Part shown: in pieces, positions 1 through 9,475 of the stretch
How positions within the stretch are numbered: the stretch's first letter is position 1
Layout of the letters: each line of letters begins with the position of its first letter
NCBI RefSeq assembly: GCF_000412695.1
Contig: NC_021499.1
Coordinates: 682,001 to 746,000 of the forward strand
Direction: 5' to 3'
From: Pseudomonas resinovorans NBRC 106553
GTDB lineage: Bacteria > Pseudomonadota > Gammaproteobacteria > Pseudomonadales > Pseudomonadaceae
DNA length: 64,000 nucleotides
Translations under genes and position numbers: made by a program
Notes under the pieces: model-generated
What the model saw: only the letters and a program-made list of their open reading frames with translations
The model's database searches: none
Told to the model about the DNA's origin: nothing

Positions 1-720
1 CTCGTCATCCATGGGCGCCACCAGGGCGATGCCGTCCGCCAGGTTGATGGCCGTCTCGAAGGATTCCGCCAGGCGCTGCTGCAGGTCTTCGCGGACCTTG
101 AAGCGGTCGACGACGACGTCGATGGAGTGCTTCTTCTGCTTGTCCAGCTTGGGCAGTTCATCCAGTTCGTAGAGCTTGCCGTCCACCCGTGCCCGGACGA
201 AGCCCTGGGCGCGCAGTTCCTCGAACACCGCCAGGTGCTCGCCCTTGCGCTCGCGGATCACCGGGGCCAGCAGCATCAGCTTGCGGCCTTCGGGCATGGC
301 CAGCACCTGGTCGACCATCTGGCTGACGGTCTGGGCTTCCAGCGGCACATCGTGATCCGGGCAGCGCGGCGTGCCGACGCGGGCGTAGAGCAGGCGAAGG
401 TAGTCGTAGATCTCGGTGATGGTGCCGACGGTGGAACGCGGGTTGTGGGAGGTGGACTTCTGCTCGATGGAAATGGCCGGCGACAAGCCCTCGATGGTGT
501 CTACATCGGGCTTTTCCATCATCGACAGGAACTGCCTGGCGTAAGCCGAGAGCGACTCCACGTAGCGGCGTTGGCCTTCGGCGTAGAGGGTGTCGAAGGC
601 CAGCGAAGACTTGCCGGACCCCGACAGGCCGGTGATGACGATCAGCTTGTCGCGGGGCAGGGTGAGGTCGACGTTCTTCAGGTTGTGGGTACGCGCCCCA
701 CGGATCAGGATCTTGTCCAC
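1..720 (-). CDS. uvrA: Excinuclease ABC subunit A, N-terminal 240 residues (runs off the window)
   Basis: UvrA is the ATP-dependent damage-recognition subunit of nucleotide excision repair and works with UvrB and UvrC in the cytoplasm. The protein begins [16 protein letters not shown], with the Walker A motif GLSGSGKSS at residues 31-39 and the family segment [15 protein letters not shown] shortly after. I chose the GTG at 720 because it starts the conserved N-terminus and a GAGG Shine-Dalgarno lies about 7 bases upstream. Only about a quarter of the usual ~940 residues is present. The gene is divergent from the MFS gene, as in P. aeruginosa. I saw no clear LexA box in the 208-base intergenic region. 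Confidence 0.96.
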   Translation of the reverse strand, partial: MDKILIRGARTHNLKNVDLTLPRDKLIVITGLSGSGKSSLAFDTLYAEGQRRYVESLSAYARQFLSMMEKPDVDTIEGLSPAISIEQKSTSHNPRSTVGTITEIYDYLRLLYARVGTPRCPDHDVPLEAQTVSQMVDQVLAMPEGRKLMLLAPVIRERKGEHLAVFEELRAQGFVRARVDGKLYELDELPKLDKQKKHSIDVVVDRFKVREDLQQRLAESFETAINLADGIALVAPMDDE

Positions 721-813
721 ATCGGCCTCGATTGGCGGGCGGAAACCCGCGATTATACGGCCCGCGGCCTGGGCGCGGCAAAGCGTCACAAGCGTGTCGC
801 AATCCGCCGGGAC

Positions 814-822
814 TGCTAGAAT
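814..822 (+). promoter_or_regulatory. Candidate extended -10 promoter for the MFS/ssb genes
   Basis: The sequence TGCTAGAAT (TGn plus a TAGAAT -10) lies in the uvrA-MFS intergenic region about 105 bases before the MFS start. No convincing -35 is present, which fits an extended -10 promoter. Nothing else recognisable is seen in 721-928. Confidence 0.4.
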
Positions 823-928
823 GCGCGGCATTTTTCGGGCACCGGCGGCAGCCGGGCACCCAGGAGCGGGTGGCCAGCCAGACAGGGGCGCATGACGCAG
901 GCCCCGATCGTTCTCCCTTGAGGCACCT

Positions 929-2323
929 ATGCACGATTCCCACTCTGAACGCATGAGCGGCAGCGAAACGCGCGCGGCCAGCGGCCTGGCCCTGGTGTTC
1001 GCCTTCCGCATGCTCGGCATGTTCATGGTACTGCCGGTCCTGGCCACCTACGGCCAGGATCTCGCGGGCGCCACCCCGGCCCTGATCGGCCTGGCCATCG
1101 GCGCCTATGGCCTGACCCAGGCCGTGCTGCAGATTCCCTTCGGGATCATTTCCGACCGCATCGGCCGGCTGCCGGTGATCTACATCGGCCTCTTGATCTT
1201 CGCCGCCGGCGCCGCCCTGGCGGCCAACGCCGACTCCATCTGGGGGGTGATCGCCGGCCGGGTGCTGCAGGGCGCCGGGGCCATTTCCGCCGCGGTGATG
1301 GCGCTGCTCTCCGACCTCACCCGCGAACAGCACCGCACCAAGGCCATGGCCATGATCGGCATGAGCATCGGCGTGTCCTTCGCCGTGGCCATGGTGGTCG
1401 GCCCGCTGCTGACCCGCGCCTTCGGCCTCTCCGGGCTGTTCTGGGCCACCGCCATCATGGCGCTGCTGGGTATCGTCATAGTCGCCGCCATGGTGCCGCG
1501 GGCCTCCCATCCGCTGCAGCACCGCGAATCCGGGGTGGCGCGCCAGGCGTTGCTGCCAACCCTGAAGCACCCCGACCTGCTGCGCCTGGACTTCGGCATC
1601 CTCGCCCTGCACGCGATCCTCATGGCCAGCTTCGTCGCCCTGCCGCTGGCGCTGGTGGAAAAGGCCGGCCTGCCCAAGGAAGAGCACTGGTGGGTCTACC
1701 TCACGGCCCTGTTGGTGGGCTTCTTCGGCATGGTGCCGTTCATCATCTATGGCGAGAAGAAACGCCAGATGAAGAAGGTCCTGGTCGGCGCCGTCGCGGT
1801 GCTTTTCCTCTGCGAACTGTTCTTCTGGCAGTTCGGCAACAGCCTGCGCGCCCTGGTGTTCGGCACCATCCTCTTCTTCACCGCGTTCAACCTGCTGGAA
1901 GCCTCGCTGCCGTCGCTGATCAGCAAGGTCGCCCCGGCCGGCGGCAAGGGCACGGCCATGGGTGTGTACTCCACCAGCCAGTTCCTCGGCGCGGCGCTGG
2001 GCGGCATTCTCGGCGGCTGGCTGTACCAGCATGGCGGCCTGTCTACGGTGTTCGTCGGTTGTGCCGTGGTCTGTGCAATTTGGCTGGCCATTGCTGTTAC
2101 TATGCGTGAACCTCCGTACGTAACCAGCCTGCGCCTCCCGCTCAGTGCAGCGGCCGTGGCCGATACCGGGCTGGTTACGCGTATGTTGGCAATGCCCGGA
2201 GTGGCAGACGCCGTCGTGGTGGCCGAAGAGGCGGCCATCTACATCAAAGTGGATTCTGAAAAACTGGACCGCACGTCCCTGGAGAGCCTGATCGAATCGG
2301 CCCCGGAACGTGCTGAAGCCTAG
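929..2323 (+). CDS. MFS transporter of the YajR type with C-terminal ferredoxin-like domain
   Basis: 464-residue inner-membrane major-facilitator protein, probably a drug or proton antiporter. Twelve hydrophobic segments span roughly residues 20-390, and motif A ([11 protein letters not shown]) follows the second helix. The last ~75 residues are soluble and alternate short strands and helices ([24 protein letters not shown]). This matches the YAM domain at the C-terminus of E. coli YajR. The gene lies 9 bases before ssb and divergent from uvrA, an order conserved in Pseudomonas. The substrate cannot be told from sequence. Start ATG 929 is accepted; an internal ATG at codon 9 (MSGSE) is possible. 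Confidence 0.88.
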   Translation: MHDSHSERMSGSETRAASGLALVFAFRMLGMFMVLPVLATYGQDLAGATPALIGLAIGAYGLTQAVLQIPFGIISDRIGRLPVIYIGLLIFAAGAALAANADSIWGVIAGRVLQGAGAISAAVMALLSDLTREQHRTKAMAMIGMSIGVSFAVAMVVGPLLTRAFGLSGLFWATAIMALLGIVIVAAMVPRASHPLQHRESGVARQALLPTLKHPDLLRLDFGILALHAILMASFVALPLALVEKAGLPKEEHWWVYLTALLVGFFGMVPFIIYGEKKRQMKKVLVGAVAVLFLCELFFWQFGNSLRALVFGTILFFTAFNLLEASLPSLISKVAPAGGKGTAMGVYSTSQFLGAALGGILGGWLYQHGGLSTVFVGCAVVCAIWLAIAVTMREPPYVTSLRLPLSAAAVADTGLVTRMLAMPGVADAVVVAEEAAIYIKVDSEKLDRTSLESLIESAPERAEA

Positions 2324-2332
2324 GAGAACGTC

Positions 2333-2821
2333 ATGGCCCGTGGGGTTAACAAAGTCATTCTGGTTGGTAACGTCGGTGGTGATCCGGAAACCCGCTACCT
2401 GCCCAACGGCAACGCGGTGACCAACGTCACCCTGGCCACCAGCGAGTCCTGGAAGGACAAGCAGACCGGCCAGCAGCAGGAACGCACCGAATGGCACCGC
2501 GTGGTGTTCTTCGGCCGCCTCGCCGAAATCGCCGGTGAGTACCTGCGCAAGGGCTCGCAAGTGTATGTCGAAGGTTCCCTGCGCACCCGCGAGTGGGAAA
2601 AGGACGGCGTGAAGCGCTACACCACCGAGATCGTGGTCGACATCAACGGCCAGATGCAGCTCCTCGGCGGCCGTCCCGGCAGCGAAGGCGACGCCCCGCG
2701 TGCCCCGCGCCCGCAGCGCGAGCCGCAGCAGTCCGCTCCGCAGCAGCAGCGTCCGGCCCCGCAGCCTGCCGCCCAGCCGGCTCCGGACTACGACAGCTTC
2801 GACGACGACATCCCGTTCTGA
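2333..2821 (+). CDS. ssb: Single-stranded DNA-binding protein
   Basis: 162-residue SSB that coats single-stranded DNA in replication, recombination and repair. The OB-fold occupies residues 1-110 ([42 protein letters not shown]). A Pro/Gln-rich linker follows, and the acidic tip DDDIPF, which docks partner proteins, closes the protein. Length and architecture are normal. An AGGAG Shine-Dalgarno precedes the ATG. The gene follows the MFS gene by 9 bases, and a strong terminator follows it. Confidence 0.98.
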   Translation: MARGVNKVILVGNVGGDPETRYLPNGNAVTNVTLATSESWKDKQTGQQQERTEWHRVVFFGRLAEIAGEYLRKGSQVYVEGSLRTREWEKDGVKRYTTEIVVDINGQMQLLGGRPGSEGDAPRAPRPQREPQQSAPQQQRPAPQPAAQPAPDYDSFDDDIPF

Positions 2822-2843
2822 GTCGAATCGCGTAAGCGGACAA

Positions 2844-2880
2844 ACAAAGGCGCAGCCATCCGGCTGCGCCTTTGTCGTTT
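2844..2880 (+). terminator. Rho-independent terminator of ssb
   Basis: A 14-bp perfect stem (2844-2857 with 2862-2875) around an ATCC loop starts 22 bases after the ssb stop and ends in a short T-rich run. It reaches the stop of the convergent epimerase gene and may serve both strands. Confidence 0.88.
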
Positions 2881-3746
2881 CAGAGCAGGCTGACCGCCAT
2901 GCTCCAGCCGATCTCCAGGGACTCGCCGGCCGCTAGCAGGCGCAGCCCCGGCCGGCCTGGCAGGTGGTGGGCGTTGACCGGGTGGGTGACCGGCTCGAAG
3001 CAGAAGAAGCCTTGGCCCTCGGGACAGAACAGCAGGAAGCTGTCGCAGCCGCTGGCGCTGCAATCGAGGCGATAGCCCAGGTCCGTCTGGAGGATGCCGC
3101 AGCGGCCCGGCCAGCCAGCGAAGCCGTTATCCACAAGCCCATCCGGCAGTGCCGCTGCGGTGGAGAAGTCCCAGCCGGCGGGCAAGGCGACCCGCTCGGT
3201 GGGCAGCTTGTCGGCGCCGCACAGCCAGGCCGAGTCCGCCGCCGCCAGCAGGCGTGTGTTCGCGCTGCGCGGGAAGTAGGGATGCAGGCCCAGGCCATAC
3301 CAGGTGGCCCGTGGGTCCTGATGGGTCACCCGCAGGCGGATATCCAGTTGCCCGGCCTGCAGCTGGAAGCGCTGTTCGGCGCGGTAGGCGAAGGGCTGGC
3401 GGCTCTCCAACCCCAGGCGCACCAGGCTATCGCGCTGTTCCAGCAGGTCCCAGGGTTGCTGCCAGGCGCTGCCGTGGATGGGGTAGGGGTCGGGGCTGTT
3501 GGGTTCCAGGGCCAGCCAGCCGTCCGGCAGGGCGAAGCCGCCGTTGCCGATGCGGTTCGACCAGGGCGCCAGCGGGTAGCAGCCCAGCCGCCTGGGCGTG
3601 CCGGCGGCCAGGGCCTCGGCATCGGCGTGGCGCAGCAAGGGGCGGCCGTCCAGCAACTGCCAGTTGGCGATGGCGCCGCCCAGGTCGGGGGCCAGGGTCA
3701 GGCGGGTCAGGTGGTCTTCGAGCTGGAGCAGGGCAGTGGTCATCAT
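2880..3746 (-). CDS. Aldose 1-epimerase family protein
   Basis: 288-residue galactose-mutarotase-fold protein, expected to interconvert alpha and beta anomers of a free sugar in the cytoplasm. Family landmarks are the N-terminal GG..WQL block, NRIGNG near residue 65, IHG near 95, the catalytic-type His in LHPYF near 175 and the Glu in FEPVTHPVN near 250. It lies next to the sugar-acid island but on the other side of the regulator. A role in presenting the right uronate anomer is plausible but not shown. It is convergent with ssb and divergent from the GntR gene. MMTT gives two possible start codons. Confidence 0.82.
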   Translation of the reverse strand: MMTTALLQLEDHLTRLTLAPDLGGAIANWQLLDGRPLLRHADAEALAAGTPRRLGCYPLAPWSNRIGNGGFALPDGWLALEPNSPDPYPIHGSAWQQPWDLLEQRDSLVRLGLESRQPFAYRAEQRFQLQAGQLDIRLRVTHQDPRATWYGLGLHPYFPRSANTRLLAAADSAWLCGADKLPTERVALPAGWDFSTAAALPDGLVDNGFAGWPGRCGILQTDLGYRLDCSASGCDSFLLFCPEGQGFFCFEPVTHPVNAHHLPGRPGLRLLAAGESLEIGWSMAVSLL

Positions 3747-3803
3747 CTGCTTACCGGGTGACAGGAATGAATGGAAAAGCCCGGAGTTCGCTGCAGATGA
3801 GTG

Positions 3804-3814
3804 TCATCGTACAA
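3804..3814. promoter_or_regulatory. Candidate FadR/GntR-type operator upstream of the regulator
   Basis: TCATCGTACAA fits TNGTNNNACNA with one mismatch, so one half-site is degenerate. It lies about 10 bases upstream of a TATGAT -10 candidate at 3825-3830 in front of the regulator, which suggests weak autoregulation. Confidence 0.5.
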
Positions 3815-3864
3815 CTGCCTGGGCTATGATGGACGCTCAGTTTCCACCGAGATCGAGTTCCCCC

Positions 3865-4617
3865 ATGGACAACCCCAGCACCCAGCAACGTCCGCGCCGC
3901 AAGCACCGCAGCCTGGCCCAGGAGCTGGTGAGCGAACTCTCCCAGCAGATCCAGGACGGCGTGATCAAGCGCGGGGAGAAGCTGCCGACGGAGTCGGCGA
4001 TCATGGAAGCCCAGGGCGTCAGCCGCACCGTGGTGCGCGAGGCCATTTCGCGGCTGCAGGCCGCGGGGCTGGTGGAAACCCGCCACGGTATCGGCACCTT
4101 CGTGCTGGATACCCCGAGTCCCATGGGGTTCCGCATCGACCCGGCGACCATCGTCACCATGCGTGACGTGATCGCCATCCTCGAGCTGCGCATCAGCCTC
4201 GAGGTGGAGTCCGCCGGTCTCGCCGCCCAGCGCCGTACGCCGGAGCAGCTGGTGGCGATCCGCGAGGCGCTGGATGTGTTCATGAACGCCGCCCATGGCA
4301 CCAACGCGGTGGCCTCGGACTTCCAGTTCCACCTGCAGATCGCCCTGGCCACCAGCAACCGCTACTTCACCGACATCATGACCCACCTGGGTACCAGCAT
4401 CATTCCGCGCACCCGGCTGAATTCCGCGCGCATCGCCCACGCCGACCAGGAGCAGTACATGGCCCGGCTGGCCCGCGAGCACGAGGAAATCTACGAAGCC
4501 ATCGCCCGCCAGGATGCCGAGGCGGCGCGGGCGGCCATGCGCCTGCACCTGACCAACAGCCGCGAACGTCTGCGCCAGGCCCACGAAGAGGCCGAGCGGG
4601 AACAGCAGAAGGCGTGA
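3865..4617 (+). CDS. FCD-type GntR regulator of sugar-acid catabolism (GguR-like)
   Basis: 250-residue cytoplasmic transcription factor. Residues 10-75 form the GntR winged helix-turn-helix (ELSQQIQDGVIKRGEKLPTE, VSRTVVREAISRLQAAGLVETRHGIGTFV). Residues 95-235 form the all-helical FCD ligand domain with the metal-binding pattern D..FH and two later His residues. ATG 3865 (MDNPSTQQ) is the start closest to family length; the frame is open upstream and an ATG pair at 3827-3832 is an alternative. Operators of the FadR class lie at its own promoter and at udh, kdgD and the porin, so I infer it controls the whole island, probably as a repressor relieved by an aldarate. Confidence 0.85.
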   Translation: MDNPSTQQRPRRKHRSLAQELVSELSQQIQDGVIKRGEKLPTESAIMEAQGVSRTVVREAISRLQAAGLVETRHGIGTFVLDTPSPMGFRIDPATIVTMRDVIAILELRISLEVESAGLAAQRRTPEQLVAIREALDVFMNAAHGTNAVASDFQFHLQIALATSNRYFTDIMTHLGTSIIPRTRLNSARIAHADQEQYMARLAREHEEIYEAIARQDAEAARAAMRLHLTNSRERLRQAHEEAEREQQKA

Positions 4618-4622
4618 TCCCC

Positions 4623-4649
4623 GCGCCTGGGCCGACACGGCTCAGGCGC
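4623..4649. terminator. Possible bidirectional hairpin between regulator and EamA gene
   Basis: A 12-bp stem with one wobble pair (4623-4634 with 4638-4649) and a three-base loop lies just after the regulator stop and covers the stop of the convergent EamA gene. There is no good T tract, so termination is uncertain. Confidence 0.4.
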
Positions 4650-5553
4650 TCTTCCGATAAGTCAGCAGCACGATCCCGGCGACCACGATGGCGCCGCCGA
4701 TCAGCTGCATGCCGTTCAGCACCTGGTCCAGCAGGACCCAGCCGAACAGCAGCGTGGCGATGGGCTCGACGTTCATCACCGGCGCGTTCTGGGCCATGTT
4801 CAGCCGTGGTACGCAGACGAACAGCAGCGAGAACGCCAGGCCATAGAGCAGCACCAGGGTGCCCAGGGCGACCCAGCCGCCGCCGCTCGCCGGCGTCGCC
4901 ATGCCGCCCGGCACCAGGCCGCTGATGCCGGCCACCAGCATGCTGGCGAACACGATCATCAGGGTCAGCATGCTGCGCACCGGCCCGCGCAGGGCGGCCA
5001 GCTTGTGGTCGGTTATCCACAGGGCGCAAGCGAAGGCGCAGGCGGCGCAGAAGGCCAGCGTCACCCCCAGGGTCCACTCCGGCCCGGCGTCTTCCGCCGC
5101 CGCCAGGCGCCCGGGTACATCCAGGGCGAATACCAGGCCGAGCAGGATCAAACCCATCAGCGATGCATTGCGCCGGCTCGGCGCGCCACCGCCCAGGGCC
5201 CAGGTGAGCAGGGCGAGGACGATGGGGAAGGTGTTGCCCACCAGCAGCGCCAGGGCCACCGGGATTCGCGCCACCGCCGAGTAGAGGCATAGGCTCTGGG
5301 TGGCGATCAGCAGGCCCAGCAGCAGTTGCCAGCGGCGGGTGCCGGCGGGCAGGCCGAGAGGCTGGCGCTGCCAGAGCACGATGCCAGTGAGCACCAGCAT
5401 GGTCAGGCCTGAACGGCAGAGGATGGCCAGCAGGAGGCCGGTGCCGTCGTCGAAGGCGAAGCGCGCGGCGATGTGGTTGCCGGCGAAGGAGCAGGCCAGC
5501 AAGGCCAGGAGCAGGACGGCGATGTGCCGGGGGAACAGCGTGGTGGCAGGCAT
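4642..5553 (-). CDS. EamA/DMT-family permease
   Basis: 303-residue inner-membrane protein with ten hydrophobic segments in two five-helix EamA repeats (about residues 10-145 and 155-300), typical of drug/metabolite exporters. It is the last gene of the minus-strand series udh-lactonase-TRAP-EamA, 91 bases after dctM, so it may be co-transcribed. Its substrate is unknown; export of a sugar acid is only a guess from position. Confidence 0.82.
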   Translation of the reverse strand: MPATTLFPRHIAVLLLALLACSFAGNHIAARFAFDDGTGLLLAILCRSGLTMLVLTGIVLWQRQPLGLPAGTRRWQLLLGLLIATQSLCLYSAVARIPVALALLVGNTFPIVLALLTWALGGGAPSRRNASLMGLILLGLVFALDVPGRLAAAEDAGPEWTLGVTLAFCAACAFACALWITDHKLAALRGPVRSMLTLMIVFASMLVAGISGLVPGGMATPASGGGWVALGTLVLLYGLAFSLLFVCVPRLNMAQNAPVMNVEPIATLLFGWVLLDQVLNGMQLIGGAIVVAGIVLLTYRKSA

Positions 5554-5644
5554 GGAAACGGTCCGTGTAGGTGGTTCTCCGGACGACGTCGGGTCGTTCT
5601 TCTGGAGCGGGGGAGGCGGGCCGCGCGCGGCCCGCCGGGGTGGA

Positions 5645-6925
5645 TCAGAGCACGACGCTGGGCAGCCAGAGGGAGATGGCCGGAATGTAGGTCACGGCCA
5701 TCAGCACGGCGAACAGCGCCGCGTAGAAGGGCAGCAGGGCCTTCACGGTGCTCTCGATGCTGACCTTGCCGACCGCCGAGCCGACGAAGAGCACCGCGCC
5801 CACCGGCGGGGTGATCAGGCCGATGCCCAGGTTCACCAGCATGATCATGCCGAAGTGCACCGGGTCGACGCCGATGTCGACGATCACCGGCATCAGGATC
5901 GGGGTGAGGATCAGGATCAGCGGTGCCATGTCCATCACGGTACCCAGCAGCAGCAACATGACGTTGATGCACATGAGGATCACGTAGCGGTTGTCCGACA
6001 GGGTCAGGAACATCGTGGTGATCTTGGCCGGGATCTGCATCAGTGTCATGACGTAGCCGAAGCTGGCGGCGAAGGCGATGAGGATCATCACGATGGAGAT
6101 GGTCCGCACCGTCCGGTGCATCAGCTTGGGCAGGTCGCGCCACTTGTAGTCGCGGTAGATGAACATGGTCACGAAGAACGACCAGACCACCGCGATGGCC
6201 GCCGATTCGGTGGCGGTGAACACGCCGCTGAGGATGCCGCCGAGGATGATCACCATGGCCATCAGGCCCCAGAGCGCCTCACCGGCGATCTTCAGCGCCT
6301 GGCGCAGGGGAATGACTTCGCCCTTGGGGTAGTTGCGCTTCTTCGCGAAGATCAGGCAGAGCACCATCATCACCGCCGACAGCAGCAGGCCCGGCATCAC
6401 CCCGGCCATGAACAGCGAGGCGATGGAAACGGTACCGCCGGCGGCCAGGGAGTAGAGCACCGAGTTGTGGCTGGGCGGGGTCAGCAGCGCCTGCACCGAG
6501 CCGCTCACGGTCACCGCCGTGGAGAAGTCGCGGGGGTAGCCCTTGCGCTCCATTTCCGGGATCAGCACCGAACCCACCGAGGCGGTGTCCGCCACCGAGG
6601 AACCGGAGATGGCGCCGAAGAAGGTCGAGGCCATGATGTTGACCAGCGACAGGCCGCCGCGCACGAAGCCCACCAGCACCCCGGCGAACGCCACCAGGCG
6701 CCGTGACATGCCGCCCTCGGCCATGATCGCGCCGGCCAGGACGAAGAAGGGAATCGCCAGCAGGGAGAATTTGTTAACCCCGGCGGCGACCTGGATCATC
6801 ATCGCCTGCAGCGGGATGTCGATCCACCAGGCGCCGATCAGCGCGGAAAGGCCCAGGGCATAGGCCACCGGCATGCCGAGGAGGATCAGCAGGATGAAGC
6901 TGCCGAGAAGGATGAATGCGTCCAC
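5645..6925 (-). CDS. TRAP transporter large permease (DctM type)
   Basis: 426-residue large membrane subunit of a tripartite ATP-independent periplasmic transporter, which drives solute uptake by the sodium gradient. It has about twelve hydrophobic segments and the family motifs FVLAGAIMAEGGMSRRL near residue 60 and SGSSVADTASVGSVLIP near 110. It abuts the DctQ gene with no gap. Uptake of hexuronates or aldarates is inferred from the neighbouring catabolic genes. Confidence 0.93.
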   Translation of the reverse strand: MDAFILLGSFILLILLGMPVAYALGLSALIGAWWIDIPLQAMMIQVAAGVNKFSLLAIPFFVLAGAIMAEGGMSRRLVAFAGVLVGFVRGGLSLVNIMASTFFGAISGSSVADTASVGSVLIPEMERKGYPRDFSTAVTVSGSVQALLTPPSHNSVLYSLAAGGTVSIASLFMAGVMPGLLLSAVMMVLCLIFAKKRNYPKGEVIPLRQALKIAGEALWGLMAMVIILGGILSGVFTATESAAIAVVWSFFVTMFIYRDYKWRDLPKLMHRTVRTISIVMILIAFAASFGYVMTLMQIPAKITTMFLTLSDNRYVILMCINVMLLLLGTVMDMAPLILILTPILMPVIVDIGVDPVHFGMIMLVNLGIGLITPPVGAVLFVGSAVGKVSIESTVKALLPFYAALFAVLMAVTYIPAISLWLPSVVL

Positions 6926-7453
6926 TTATGCGGCTCCTTCGTTTTCTTCAACCAGGTCGAAGCGCACCACGCGGCGGTGGCTCTGGTCGCCCAGCAGGAG
7001 TTTCTCGAGTACGAACACCAGGGTTAGCGCGCCACCGATGGGAATCGGCGCATAGGTCAGGCCCACCCGCAGGCCGGGCAGGGCGGCGACGAACTGGTTC
7101 CAGGTGGTGGCGCACAGCTTGGCGCCCCAGACGGCCATGAACAGGCAGATCAGCGCCATCAGCACCTGCACCAGCAGCGCCACCAGGGTGCGCGTCTGCG
7201 GCGGCAGGCGATCGGTGACCATGGCCACCGCCATGTGCGCGCCGGCGCGGTAGCTGGCGGCGGCACCGACGAAGGTGAACACCACCATCAGCAGGATGGA
7301 CACCGGCTCCGGCCAGCTGGAGCCTGTGCCCAGCACGTAGCGGGCGAAGATGCCCCAGGGAATGATCAGCGACATGGTCGCGACGGACAGCCCGGCGACC
7401 CAGATGCAGGTCATGTAGAGGCCGTCGTTGAAACGCAGCAGGGAGTCTTTCAT
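6926..7453 (-). CDS. TRAP transporter small permease (DctQ type)
   Basis: 175-residue small membrane subunit with four hydrophobic helices. The family landmark W.EP (SSWPEPVSILLM) lies near residue 45 and the RAGAHMAV block near 70. It joins the DctM subunit in the inner membrane and lies between the binding-protein gene (53 bases upstream) and dctM. Confidence 0.9.
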   Translation of the reverse strand: MKDSLLRFNDGLYMTCIWVAGLSVATMSLIIPWGIFARYVLGTGSSWPEPVSILLMVVFTFVGAAASYRAGAHMAVAMVTDRLPPQTRTLVALLVQVLMALICLFMAVWGAKLCATTWNQFVAALPGLRVGLTYAPIPIGGALTLVFVLEKLLLGDQSHRRVVRFDLVEENEGAA

Positions 7454-7506
7454 GGGACTTCACCGGCACCACGGGGGCTGGCGCCCGCCGTGGTGCTCAT
7501 CAGGGG

Positions 7507-8478
7507 TTACTGGACGTCGGCGATGCGCTTCATCAGGTCGGCGTACTGCGCGCCGTACTTCTCGCGTACCGGGGCGGTGGCGTCGAAGAAGGGCTTCTTG
7601 TCCACGGCGATGAACTCCACGCCGGCGGCCTTGAGCTTCTCCTCGCTGGCGGCGGACTTGGCGTCCCACAGCGCGCGCTCTTCCATCTGCGCCTCGCGCG
7701 CCACCTTCTTCACCAGGGCCTGCTGCTCGGGGGTGAGCTTTTCCCAGGTGGTCTTGGACATCACCACCGGCTCGGGGAGGATCAGGTGGCCGGTCAGGGT
7801 GTAGTACTTGGCGTTCTGGAAGTGGTTGTGTTCCAGCATGGTCGGCGGGTTGTTCTCGGCGCCGTCGATCACGCCGGTTTGCAGGGCGCTGAAGATCTCG
7901 CCGGTGTCCATGGCGATGCCGTTGCCGCCCATGGCGTTCATCATGTCGATGAACAGCGGGTTGCCCTGCACGCGGATCTTCTTGCCGTGCAGGTCCTCGA
8001 TCTTGCGTACCGGCTCCTTGGTATAGAGGTTGCGGGTACCGCCATCCATCCAGGCCAGGGCCACCAGGTTGAATTCGGAGTTGGTGATCTTGTCGAGGAT
8101 CTCCTGGCCGATCTCGCCGTCGATGACCTTGCGCATGTGCGCGTGGTCGCGGAACACGAAGGGCATGTTGAAGACGTTCACGTCCGGCACTACCGGGCCG
8201 ACGATGCCGAGGCTGACGCGGGCCATCTGGATCGCGCCGATCTGGGCCTGCTCGATCACTTCCTTCTCGGAGCCGAGCACGCCGCCGGCGAACATCTTGA
8301 AGGTGATCTCGCCATTGCTTTGCGCTTCCAGCTTCTTGCCCATGTTCTGCTCGGCCACCACCGTGGGGTAGCCGGCCGGGTGGATCTCGGCGAACTTGAT
8401 GTCCAGGGCGTGGGCGCTGCCAGCAAGGCCGAAGGCGAAGGGGAGGGCGGCGACGAGCAGCTTGCGTTTCAGGTTCAT
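7507..8478 (-). CDS. TRAP transporter solute-binding protein (DctP type)
   Basis: 323-residue periplasmic binding protein that delivers substrate to the DctQM permease. A signal peptide (MNLKRKLLVAALPFAFGLAGSAHA, cleaved before LDIKFAE) is followed by the DctP fold. MDGGTRNLYT near residue 150 and KIRVQGNPLF near 170 supply the conserved Arg that binds a carboxylate. I chose ATG 8478 because it begins the signal peptide and has GGAG upstream, although the frame is open further. The context with uronate dehydrogenase and lactonase suggests glucuronate/galacturonate or aldarates as ligand. Confidence 0.93.
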   Translation of the reverse strand: MNLKRKLLVAALPFAFGLAGSAHALDIKFAEIHPAGYPTVVAEQNMGKKLEAQSNGEITFKMFAGGVLGSEKEVIEQAQIGAIQMARVSLGIVGPVVPDVNVFNMPFVFRDHAHMRKVIDGEIGQEILDKITNSEFNLVALAWMDGGTRNLYTKEPVRKIEDLHGKKIRVQGNPLFIDMMNAMGGNGIAMDTGEIFSALQTGVIDGAENNPPTMLEHNHFQNAKYYTLTGHLILPEPVVMSKTTWEKLTPEQQALVKKVAREAQMEERALWDAKSAASEEKLKAAGVEFIAVDKKPFFDATAPVREKYGAQYADLMKRIADVQ

Positions 8479-8542
8479 AGGGGAAACTCCGTCTTGTTTT
8501 TGTTTGGTTTCTATCCAGCGAACTGCGGTATTGCGATGGGGC

Positions 8543-9424
8543 TCAGCCCCGGAACAGCGGTTCCTCCAGTCCCTTGACCCCGGGGCGCAGGGCGAACACG
8601 CCACCGGCCAGGGGTTGATCGGAGAGGTCGCCGCCGGGGCGGATGGAGGTGACGAAGAGCGTGTCCAGGCCGGGGCCGCCGAAGGCGCACATGGCGGGTT
8701 TCTTCACCGGTACGGCCAGGGAGCGGTCGAGGCGGCCGTCGGGGGTGAAGCGGTGCACCAGGCCGGCGTCGTTGCCGCAGATCCAGTAGCAGCCGTCCTC
8801 GTCCACCGCAGCGCCGTCGGGGCGGCCGGGGTACTCGTGCATATCGACGAACAGGCGGCGGTTGTAGGGCGTGCCGCTGTCGATGTCGTAGTCGAAGGCC
8901 CAGATGGCCTGTACGTCGGGGTGCGAATCGGAGAGGTACATGCGCGTGCCGTCCGGGCTGAAGGCCAGGCCGTTGGGCACGATGAAACCGTCCAGGCGGA
9001 TCTGCAGCGGATCGTTCCCGCCGTCGAAGCGGTAGAGCGCGCCGACCCGCGCGGCGGCACCCATGTCCAGCAGCATGGTGCCGGCCCAGAAGCGCCCCTG
9101 GCGGTCGCAGCGGCCATCGTTGAAGCGCATCTCCGGGCGGGCGTGGCGGACCTCGGCCAGGCGCGGGCCGGTCAGGCCGCCCTGGTCGTCCGCTTGCAGG
9201 CGGAAGATCCCGCTCTGCATCCCGGCGATCCAGTCGTCACCGCAACGGGCGATGCAGGCGAGCATCTCCCCGGCTTGCCAGCTGTGGCTGGCGCCGTCCC
9301 GCAGGCGCCAGCGGTGCAGGCGGCCAGCGGGAATGTCGACCCAGTAGAGGGCCTGTTCCTGCGGGTGCCACACCGGGCTTTCGCCCGTGGCGTTGCGGGC
9401 ATCCACTATGAGTTCGGCATGCAT
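8543..9424 (-). CDS. SMP-30/gluconolactonase-family sugar (aldaro)lactonase
   Basis: 293-residue six-bladed beta-propeller hydrolase of the SMP-30/regucalcin family. The metal ligand Glu15 sits in TGESPVWHP; other family segments are FNDGRCDRQGRFWAGTM near residue 100, PNGLAFSPDG near 150 and RPDGAAVDEDG near 205. It lies 51 bases after udh, whose product is an aldarolactone. The likely job is therefore hydrolysis of galactaro- or glucaro-lactone to the open aldarate. Confidence 0.9.
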   Translation of the reverse strand: MHAELIVDARNATGESPVWHPQEQALYWVDIPAGRLHRWRLRDGASHSWQAGEMLACIARCGDDWIAGMQSGIFRLQADDQGGLTGPRLAEVRHARPEMRFNDGRCDRQGRFWAGTMLLDMGAAARVGALYRFDGGNDPLQIRLDGFIVPNGLAFSPDGTRMYLSDSHPDVQAIWAFDYDIDSGTPYNRRLFVDMHEYPGRPDGAAVDEDGCYWICGNDAGLVHRFTPDGRLDRSLAVPVKKPAMCAFGGPGLDTLFVTSIRPGGDLSDQPLAGGVFALRPGVKGLEEPLFRG

Positions 9425-9475
9425 GGCGGTCGGTCTCTTGTTCTTGTTGGCCGTGCGGATGGAGCGAGCGGGAAC

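Noticed and set aside
721..928. LexA (SOS) box for uvrA
   Set aside because: No CTGT-N8-ACAG-like palindrome with acceptable match was found.
158..2560. An 800-codon open frame antisense to uvrA, the MFS gene and ssb
   Set aside because: It runs opposite to clearly conserved genes and its translation is low-complexity His/Gln/Gly/Arg, as expected of a shadow in GC-rich DNA.
5300..6706. A 468-codon plus-strand frame over the EamA and DctM genes
   Set aside because: Shadow of two recognised membrane proteins; composition is His/Asp/Arg-rich without domains.
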